In this document: positions 58,230 to 64,000 of the stretch, one piece after another
How the letters are laid out: each line of letters begins with the position of its first letter
Position numbering within the stretch: the first letter of the stretch is position 1
Assembly: GCF_022808935.1 (NCBI RefSeq)
Contig: NZ_JAKZFR010000002.1
Coordinates: 62,001 to 126,000 of the forward strand
DNA: 64,000 nt
Direction of reading: 5' to 3'
Source of the DNA: Geothrix sp. SG200
GTDB lineage: Bacteria > Acidobacteriota > Holophagae > Holophagales > Holophagaceae
Translations under genes and position numbers: made by a program
Notes under the pieces: model-generated
Seen by the model: the letters and a program-made list of their open reading frames with translations, nothing else
Told to the model about the DNA's origin: nothing
Databases searched by the model: none

Positions 58230-61172
58230 ATGCGATCAAGGCATTTCGCCGGCTCATCCCTTGTGGCCCTGCTCGTGGCGGCGGCCCCCATCATGGCCCA
58301 GGGTGTCTCCACCCAGCTGGGCGGTCGCGTGCTGGATAACCAGGGCGCCGGCGTCGCCGGAGCCACCGTGGTCATCCGAAATGCCGAGACCGGTCTCACC
58401 CGCACCCTGCAGACCAGCGCCGAAGGCCGCTATCTGGCCACCCTGCTGCCGGTGGGCCCCTACACCGTGACCGTCACCAAGGCCGGCTTCCAGACCGCGA
58501 GCAACGTCAAGGTGAACCTGAACCTCGGCGATGCCGCCCCCCTGACCATCAAGCTCGCCCCCGAGACCGGCGCTGTGGTCGAAGTGGTCGCTGCCACGGC
58601 CCAGGTAGACACGGAGCGCGCCAGCGCCGCCGCCATCGTCTCCCCCGACAACCTCACCAACCTGCCGGTCTTCAACCGCAACTTCACCAACCTCGCCACC
58701 CTGACGCCCCAGGTGGTGGTGGACAGCAGCCGTGGCAACCTCGCCATCGCTGGCCAGCGCGGCGTGAACACCTCCATCAACATCGACGGCGGCGATAACA
58801 ACGAGCCGTTCTTCGGCGGCGCCACCGGATCGGCCGAGGGCAAGACGCCCTTCACCATTTCCATCGAGGCCATCCGCGAGTACCAGGTGATCACCGACGG
58901 TGCCAGCGCCGAGTTCGGCCGCATGGGCGGCGGCTACGTGAACGCCATCACTAAGAACGGCACCAACGACCTGAGCGGCAGCCTCTTCTACTACCAGCGC
59001 CCCCGGGCCTGGGTGGAGGCCGGACCCACCCTGCGCCAGCCCAATGGGTCGACCTCGACCTATCCTGTGGGCGACTTCCAGCAGGAGCAGTTCGGATTCA
59101 GCGTGGGCGGCCCCATCGTCAAGGACAAGCTCTTCTACTTCGTGGCCTACGACGCCCAGCGGCGCAAGGACCCCGTGGACATGAAGTGGGGCGGCACCAA
59201 CCCGCCGACAGGCCTGTACCCCCTGGATCCGGCCAATCCCGCCGACGCCGTCCTGCTGTCCAAGACCGGCAGCTACTCCCCGAAGTCGGATTCGGACGTC
59301 TACTTCCTCAGGTTCGACTGGAATCCCACCATCGACCACAACATCCAGCTCCGGCTGAACCACTCGGACTTCAAGGGCGTGACCGGCGCGAGCATCACGG
59401 CCGCCAGTGAAAACCTGGCCAGCGACAATGTGAAGACGGACTCCTACGTCCTCCAGTGGAACTGGGTGATCAGCGCCAACTGGATGAACGAGTTCCGGGT
59501 GAGCCTCAGCAAGGATGACATGCCGAGGTCTACCTACTCGAACATGCCAGAAGTCAGCATCAGCAACGTGGGCTACTACGGCGCCTACCCCTTCGACCGC
59601 ACCTACAACACCAAGCGCACGCAGTTCCAGGAGAACATCAGCTACGTGACCCCCACCTTCCAGGTGAAGGCGGGCGTGGACTACAACGACATCAACGTGT
59701 CCGAGTTCTTCGCCGGCAACTGGCAGGGCGTCTACTTCTTCAACAACATCACCGATTTCCGGAACGGTAACTGGTCGACCTACCGCCAGAACTTCGGCCT
59801 GAGCGGGGATGTCCACCAGGCGGGCCTCTTCGACACCAGCTACAAGCAGATGGCCGCCTTCATCCAGACCGAGTGGCGCCTGACGGATACCTTCAAGCTC
59901 GGGGTGGGCATCCGGTGGGACAAGCAGGAGAACCCTGACTACCCGATCCTGGACATGAGCAACCCGCTGGCCGCCAGCATGCCGATCTCGGCCAAGATCC
60001 CCTCCGACAGCCAGTTCTCGCCCCGCGCCTCCTTCACCTGGACACCCGCCTTCGATCACGGCAAGACCGTGGTCCGCGGCAGCATCGGCCGCTACGTGAG
60101 CACCACACCGGCCGTCTTCTTCTACCAGGTCTACGCCGCCAACGGCGTGCGGACCGGCCAGGTGGACTTCAGGGGGGCCACCGCCTCCACGACGTTCGGC
60201 ATTCCCCGCGGGAACGCCACCACCTTCACGGGCGGCGCTCCCTTCAACCCCTCGAACCCGTACTGGATCTCTTCCTTCCCGGCAGGCGCCCCGCTGCCCG
60301 CATTCAACATCTGGACCTTCAACCCCGACTTCAAGAACCCCTACACCGATCGCGTGAACCTCGGCGCGGAGCGGGCTTTCTTCAATGACCTGGTGCTCGG
60401 CGTCTCCGCCACCTACGCCAAGGGCAACCAGCTGGAGCGCACCGCCGACCTCAACATCGGCACGCCCACCATGGGCGCCTACGGCCGGCTGCTCTATCCC
60501 GCCCGACCCAACACCACCTACGGCACCATGGGCATGTATTTCTCGGATGCCACCAGCCTCTACCACGCCTACACGGCCAGCCTGAAGTACCACAAGGACG
60601 GCAGCCCCTTCGACGCCCAGCTGTACTACACCTACGCCATCAACAAGGACAGCGACTCCAACGAGCGCAACTACTCGGGCATCAGCATCCAGGACGCCGG
60701 GAACCTGGGCGCCCAGTGGGGCTACGCCGACACCGACCGCCGCCAGGTCCTCACCGGCTACTTCAGCGCCCTGGACCAGAAGGTCACCGGCATCCTCTTC
60801 TCCCTGTCCTTCCGCTACCAGACCGGCACTCCCTACACTCTGACCTACAACCGGGACATGAACGGCGACAGCAACACCAGCAATGACCGCTTCTTCGCCA
60901 ACGGGGTGGATTCGGGCCGCAACACCTTCCGGGCCGGCTCGAACCTCTACATGGATCTCGGCCTCCGCCGCGAGTTCCTGCTCACCAAGCGCCTGAAGGC
61001 TACCGCCTCCCTGGACGTCTTCAACGTGCTGAACCGCCAGGACACCTACATGTCCACCCGCATCAAGACCAGCACCCCCGCCAGCACCGACGCCGCTCCG
61101 GTCCTCGAGAACTCCCAGAACTGGGTCGGCTCTGCCCGCCAGATCCAGATCGGCGCGCGCTTCGCCTTCTAG
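58230..61172 (+). CDS. Oar-like TonB-dependent receptor with carboxypeptidase-regulatory N-domain
   Basis: A 980-residue outer-membrane receptor. Signal peptide MRSRHFAGSSLVALLVAAAP is followed by a CarboxypepD_reg-like domain (QLGGRVLDNQGAGVAGATVV, VGPYTVTVTKAGFQTASNVK), a plug (FNRNFTNLATLTPQVVVDSS, GVNTSINIDGGDNNEPFFGG) and a large barrel ending IQIGARFAF with terminal Phe. This architecture is greatly expanded in Acidobacteriota and resembles Oar proteins used for uptake of large substrates or adhesion. Start: ATG at 58230 with CGGAGG 8 nt upstream. It ends in a strong terminator. Confidence 0.92.
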   Translation: MRSRHFAGSSLVALLVAAAPIMAQGVSTQLGGRVLDNQGAGVAGATVVIRNAETGLTRTLQTSAEGRYLATLLPVGPYTVTVTKAGFQTASNVKVNLNLGDAAPLTIKLAPETGAVVEVVAATAQVDTERASAAAIVSPDNLTNLPVFNRNFTNLATLTPQVVVDSSRGNLAIAGQRGVNTSINIDGGDNNEPFFGGATGSAEGKTPFTISIEAIREYQVITDGASAEFGRMGGGYVNAITKNGTNDLSGSLFYYQRPRAWVEAGPTLRQPNGSTSTYPVGDFQQEQFGFSVGGPIVKDKLFYFVAYDAQRRKDPVDMKWGGTNPPTGLYPLDPANPADAVLLSKTGSYSPKSDSDVYFLRFDWNPTIDHNIQLRLNHSDFKGVTGASITAASENLASDNVKTDSYVLQWNWVISANWMNEFRVSLSKDDMPRSTYSNMPEVSISNVGYYGAYPFDRTYNTKRTQFQENISYVTPTFQVKAGVDYNDINVSEFFAGNWQGVYFFNNITDFRNGNWSTYRQNFGLSGDVHQAGLFDTSYKQMAAFIQTEWRLTDTFKLGVGIRWDKQENPDYPILDMSNPLAASMPISAKIPSDSQFSPRASFTWTPAFDHGKTVVRGSIGRYVSTTPAVFFYQVYAANGVRTGQVDFRGATASTTFGIPRGNATTFTGGAPFNPSNPYWISSFPAGAPLPAFNIWTFNPDFKNPYTDRVNLGAERAFFNDLVLGVSATYAKGNQLERTADLNIGTPTMGAYGRLLYPARPNTTYGTMGMYFSDATSLYHAYTASLKYHKDGSPFDAQLYYTYAINKDSDSNERNYSGISIQDAGNLGAQWGYADTDRRQVLTGYFSALDQKVTGILFSLSFRYQTGTPYTLTYNRDMNGDSNTSNDRFFANGVDSGRNTFRAGSNLYMDLGLRREFLLTKRLKATASLDVFNVLNRQDTYMSTRIKTSTPASTDAAPVLENSQNWVGSARQIQIGARFAF

Positions 61173-61188
61173 TCCCACCCGCACCACG

Positions 61189-61216
61189 AAAGGGCGGCGC
61201 TCCGGCGCCGCCCTTT
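61189..61216 (+). terminator. Rho-independent terminator after the Oar-like receptor
   Basis: aaagggcggcgc (61189-61200), loop tccg, gcgccgcccttt (61205-61216) followed by ttta. Perfect 12-bp stem. It lies 19 bp upstream of the ymdB-like start codon. Confidence 0.9.
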
Positions 61217-61234
61217 TTTAGCTAGGCTGGAAGC

Positions 61235-62005
61235 ATGAAGATCCTGGCGCTGGGCGATGTGGTGGGGGAACCGGGGCGGAGGCTGGTGGAGGCCTTCGTG
61301 CCTGAGCTGCGCCGGGAGACCGGGGCTGATCTCGTGATCGTGAACGGCGAGAATGCCGCCCACGGCCATGGCATCACCGACACCATCGCCCGGGAATGGT
61401 TCGACCGCTTCGGGGTGGACGTCATCACCACGGGCAACCACGCCTTTGACGTGAAGGGCATCGACGCCTATTTCCGCCAGGAGCCCCGCCTGCTCCGCCC
61501 CGCCAACCATCCACCCGATACGCCTGGAAACGGCTGGGTGAAGCTGCACACGCCCTCGGGGGCCGAGGTTCTCGTCATCAACCTCATGGGCCGGGTGCAC
61601 ATGCCTGCCTGCGACTGCCCCTTCCGGGGCGTGGACACCATCCTCCAGAAGGAGCGGGCTGACCTCGTCATCGTGGACATGCACGCCGAGGCCACCAGCG
61701 AGGCCCAGGCCATGGGCTTCCACCTGGAGGGCCGCGCCGCAGCCGTCCTGGGCACCCACACCCACGTGCCCACCCTCGACGCCAAGGTTCTGCCCGGCGG
61801 CACGGCCTACGTCACCGACATCGGCATGACCGGCCCCTACGACGGCGTCATCGGCATGAAGAAGGAAGCCAGCATCGGCCGCTTCCTCAGGGTGCAGCGC
61901 CCCAAGTACGAAGTGGCCGAAGGCGACCTCCAGCTCCACGCCGTGCTGGTCACCACCGAAGGCCGAAAGGCGACCAGCATCGAGCGGATCCTGAGAAAGC
62001 TGTAG
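61235..62005 (+). CDS. YmdB-family metallophosphoesterase
   Basis: A 256-residue metallophosphoesterase (TIGR00282/YmdB family). Metal-binding motifs: MKILALGDVVGEPGRR, VNGENAAHGHGIT, ITTGNHAFDVK, DMHAEATSEAQAM and LGTHTHVPTLDA. In Bacillus YmdB cleaves 2',3'-cyclic nucleotides and shapes biofilm decisions; the same activity is likely, the physiology here unknown. It is convergent with aqpZ, ends 15 bp apart. Confidence 0.92.
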   Translation: MKILALGDVVGEPGRRLVEAFVPELRRETGADLVIVNGENAAHGHGITDTIAREWFDRFGVDVITTGNHAFDVKGIDAYFRQEPRLLRPANHPPDTPGNGWVKLHTPSGAEVLVINLMGRVHMPACDCPFRGVDTILQKERADLVIVDMHAEATSEAQAMGFHLEGRAAAVLGTHTHVPTLDAKVLPGGTAYVTDIGMTGPYDGVIGMKKEASIGRFLRVQRPKYEVAEGDLQLHAVLVTTEGRKATSIERILRKL

Positions 62006-62020
62006 GGACCTTCGAGGGGT

Positions 62021-62698
62021 TCAGTCCTCGAGCTTGGGGAAGAGCCAGCCTGCGACGGCCGCGCCGAGGAGGGGCGCCACCCAGAAGAGCCAGAGCTGAC
62101 CGAGTGCCCAGCCGCCCACGAACAGGGCCGGTCCCGTGCTGCGGGCAGGATTCACGGAGGTGTTCGTGACCGGGATGCTGATGAGGTGGATGAGGGTGAG
62201 GCAGAGGCCGATGGCGATGGGCGCGAAGCCCGGCGCGGCCTTCTTGGCGGTGCTGCCCAGGATCACCATGAGGAAGAAGAAGGTCATCACGACCTCGGTC
62301 AGGAAGGCTGCACCCAGCCCGTACTTGCCCGGCGAGTGGTCCGCATAGCCGTTGGCCGCGAAGCCGCCGATGGCGGACCCGTTGCCCGTGGCGATGACGT
62401 AGAGGATGGCCGAAGCGACCACGGCCCCCAGCACCTGGGCCAGCCAGTAGCCGGCCACATCCTTGTAGGGGAAGCGCCCGCCCACGGCCAACCCCAGGGT
62501 CACGGCCGGGTTCAGGTGGCAGCCCGAAACGGGGCCGATGGCGAAGGCCATGGTCAGCACCGTGAGTCCGAAGGCCACGGCCACGCCGTGGAGACCGATG
62601 CCCACCCCCGGGAAGGCCGCCGCCAACACCGCGCTGCCGCACCCGCCCAGCACCAGCCAGAGGGTCCCGAAGAATTCCGCCGCAAGCCGCTTGTTCAC
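62021..62698 (-). CDS. aqpZ: Aquaporin Z
   Basis: A 225-residue water channel with six helices and two half-helices carrying the NPA motifs ([19 protein letters not shown] and [19 protein letters not shown]). The selectivity-filter residues Phe, His and Arg expected of water-selective AqpZ are consistent with [17 protein letters not shown] and the second NPAR. Length is normal. It is convergent with ymdB; upstream lies the repeat element at 62790-62920. Confidence 0.95.
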   Translation of the reverse strand: MNKRLAAEFFGTLWLVLGGCGSAVLAAAFPGVGIGLHGVAVAFGLTVLTMAFAIGPVSGCHLNPAVTLGLAVGGRFPYKDVAGYWLAQVLGAVVASAILYVIATGNGSAIGGFAANGYADHSPGKYGLGAAFLTEVVMTFFFLMVILGSTAKKAAPGFAPIAIGLCLTLIHLISIPVTNTSVNPARSTGPALFVGGWALGQLWLFWVAPLLGAAVAGWLFPKLED

Positions 62699-62789
62699 AC
62701 GTCCTCCCTTGGAATAAATAAACGATGAACGGGAAATCGGAGCCAGTTTAGCGGCCCGCCGGGAGGATGCATCCTATTTCGGCGTTCAA

Positions 62790-62920
62790 AAACCAAAAGA
62801 AAACCGCCAAGACACCAAGAAAAACCACGCTCCCGATTGGTGTGCCTCCGTCAGAAAGCACCAGAGAGGAGAGCACTCCCCGCCTTGGGAGCTTTTGCAG
62901 TTCTTGGTACCTTGGTGGGG
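62790..62920. repeat. Inverted-repeat element of the 'ccaag' type
   Basis: The left arm (62790-62826) contains aaccgccaagacaccaagaa; the right arm (62894-62920) holds gttcttggtaccttggtggg, its inverse complement. The loop is about 65 bp. The same words occur in the elements at 6740 and 11902. It lies in the 262-bp gap between the aqpZ start and the exonuclease 3' end; no gene is visible in the gap. Confidence 0.65.
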
Positions 62921-62960
62921 GCCCGTCCCTTACCTCTCGTGGTAAGCAGACTCATCGGGT

Positions 62961-63776
62961 CTAGGACAGCCGCTCCCATCCCTCCAGGTAGAGATTGAAG
63001 GCGGGATCCGCCGCGGCCTTCTGCGCAACCAGGGCGCGGATCTGGACCTCCTCGACCTCCATCTGCTCGGGCGTCAGGTGACCCGACAGCGTCATGGCGC
63101 GCAGCCACACCAGGAAGGTGGTGAGGGCGTCGAACTGGTTGTAGCGCACGATGCCGGCGATGTCCCCCGCCCGCCAAAGGTCGATGACGCTCTTCCCGTC
63201 CGTGCCCAGCTTGCCCGGGATCCCGCAGGCCGTGGCCAGCTCGTGGAGGGTGGACGAGGCCTTTCCCCAACTCCCCGTCACCTCCCGCAGGTCGATGTGC
63301 TGGTTCCCATACCGGTCGAAGAAGTCCCCCGCCGCCCATTTCTCCGCGCTGCGGCCCAGTCCGGGGATGGAGAGGCGATGGACCATGGCCCGCTGGACCA
63401 GGATGGGCAGGTCTGCATCCCGCGAGTTGAAGCCCACCAGCTGGGGCTTCTTGTCCCCCAGAGCCACCAGGAAGCGGCGCAGCAGGTCGTCCTCGGCCAG
63501 GGCCTCCGGCCCCTCCGGCAGCGCGAAGAGCTTGTGCTGGACCTCACCGTGCCGCACCGTGCGGATCACCGCCGCGATGGACACCACGCGGCAGAGGATG
63601 GTCTTGAGGTAGGGCCGCGGGTCCGCCTCCGTGGCGCCGCCGTAGGCCCAGAGCCGCTCCGTCACCTCTTCGTCCGGCATCTCCTTCGGAAGGTCCAGCA
63701 CACGCCGGCCCGTAGCAGGATCCGGCACCCACTCGGCGTCGAAGGCGAAGATCTGGGGGTGCGGGGGACGCAGCAT
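62961..63776 (-). CDS. Predicted PolB-like 3'-5' exonuclease
   Basis: A 271-residue protein of the DNA_pol_B_exo2 family, a stand-alone DEDDy exonuclease. The catalytic acids are visible: IFAFDAEWVPD (Exo I), GFNSRDADLPILVQRAM (Exo II) and YNQFDALTTFLVWLRAM (Exo III). It should degrade or proofread DNA or RNA 3' ends; there is no polymerase domain. Start: ATG at 63774-63776. Both flanks carry repeat elements. Confidence 0.9.
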   Translation of the reverse strand: MLRPPHPQIFAFDAEWVPDPATGRRVLDLPKEMPDEEVTERLWAYGGATEADPRPYLKTILCRVVSIAAVIRTVRHGEVQHKLFALPEGPEALAEDDLLRRFLVALGDKKPQLVGFNSRDADLPILVQRAMVHRLSIPGLGRSAEKWAAGDFFDRYGNQHIDLREVTGSWGKASSTLHELATACGIPGKLGTDGKSVIDLWRAGDIAGIVRYNQFDALTTFLVWLRAMTLSGHLTPEQMEVEEVQIRALVAQKAAADPAFNLYLEGWERLS

Positions 63777-63815
63777 GGGAACGCTCCTGGAATACCTTCA
63801 AGTCTGAGCAATGCT

Positions 63816-63924
63816 CAAAAGCCTCCACGAAGGGCACGAAGGGTATAGGCAAATCGCGAAGGCGAATTCGTGGCCTTTAGACTCGCCCGAAGGGCTTCTT
63901 CGTGTCCTTCGTGGAGCTCTTTTG
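63816..63924. repeat. Inverted-repeat element with 'cacgaag' words
   Basis: The left arm (63816-63844) reads caaaagcctccacgaagggc then acgaaggg; the right arm (63896-63924) is its inverse complement, ttcttcgtgtccttcgtgga then gctcttttg. The flanking caaaag/cttttg also pair, so the arms are about 29 bp. It fills the gap between the exonuclease start and the next gene's 3' end. Confidence 0.75.
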
Positions 63925-63933
63925 ACGACCGGG

Positions 63934-64000
63934 TTACTTCTCCAAAGCCCACTTGCCCCCGCCGCCCACCGCGCAGGCCAGACCCACGAGCAGGCGGAAG
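63934..64000 (-). CDS. C-terminal end of an unidentified protein (runs off the window)
   Basis: The last 22 codons of a gene entering from the right edge, ending LLVGLACAVGGGGKWALEK and stop TAA at 63934-63936. The hydrophobic stretch followed by a basic end suggests a final membrane helix. Too short to assign. The gene ends 10 bp from the repeat element. Confidence 0.55.
   Translation of the reverse strand, partial: FRLLVGLACAVGGGGKWALEK

Noticed and set aside
58254-61187. A 977-codon open frame on the minus strand opposite the Oar-like receptor
   Set aside because: Val/Gly/Glu-rich repetitive composition, no domain, and exactly mirrors a clear receptor gene.

Overview
The window is about 64 kb of GC-rich bacterial chromosome, densely packed with short intergenic gaps and many translationally coupled genes. 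It encodes two TonB-dependent receptors (one Oar-like with a carboxypeptidase-regulatory N-domain), an exported tricorn protease, a Reg_prop/Y_Y_Y sensor with a GGDEF output, and butyrate/acyl-phosphate enzymes. Lipid-A/LPS glycosylation genes show a Gram-negative envelope. This mix fits Acidobacteriota, most likely a Holophaga/Geothrix-type anaerobe. That assignment is inferred from gene content and composition only; there is no rRNA or tRNA gene here to anchor it.

Layout. 1-5363: the 5' end of malate dehydrogenase, a membrane diguanylate cyclase, mtgA and an M29-type aminopeptidase. 5364-6835: a small accessory patch (Cys-rich CWC protein, DUF2200 protein, and a low-GC membrane-protein gene in what looks like an integron-type gene cassette). 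6836-11877: the tricorn protease, divergent from ilvA, which has a complete-looking Ile leader-peptide attenuator. 12308-18007: rsmE/GNAT/tfoX operon, a phosphotransbutyrylase gene and a natural phosphotransacylase-butyrate kinase fusion. 18072-25899: Omp85-like barrel, flotillin-like SPFH protein, TPR protein, DUF1801 protein, and a class II aldolase/mtnA pair for methylthioadenosine or 5'-deoxyadenosine salvage. 25959-29370: TonB receptor and purF.

29458-35635 is an envelope-glycan locus: a stand-alone ArnA-type UDP-glucuronate decarboxylase, two ArnT-like glycosyltransferases, a GT9 enzyme and an ArnE-like flippase subunit. 35696-40562: corA, a zinc-type dehydrogenase, gpsA, plsY and cinA in one tight run. 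40592-46556: small protein, DinB, pyk, a Fis-type regulator, two tandem gapA-like genes (the second clearly diverged) and a BaiN-type flavoprotein. 46706-50620: PEGA-domain protein kinase, a LipB-Nudix fusion and an acyl-CoA dehydrogenase. 50772-56283: tolC, nadC, crotonase and a secreted propeller protein. 56307-64000: S55 peptidase, Oar-like receptor, ymdB, aqpZ, a PolB-type exonuclease and the end of a further gene.

The most unusual structure is not a gene. Seven intergenic gaps carry large inverted-repeat elements whose two arms are short runs of 7-11 bp words (cacggatgaa, cgcgaat, ccaag, cgcagag, gtcctca, cacgaag). Every one lies against at least one gene 3' end, and none lies between divergent gene starts. 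One is nested inside another (11902-12285), and one supplies the stop codon of its neighbouring gene (5385-5460).
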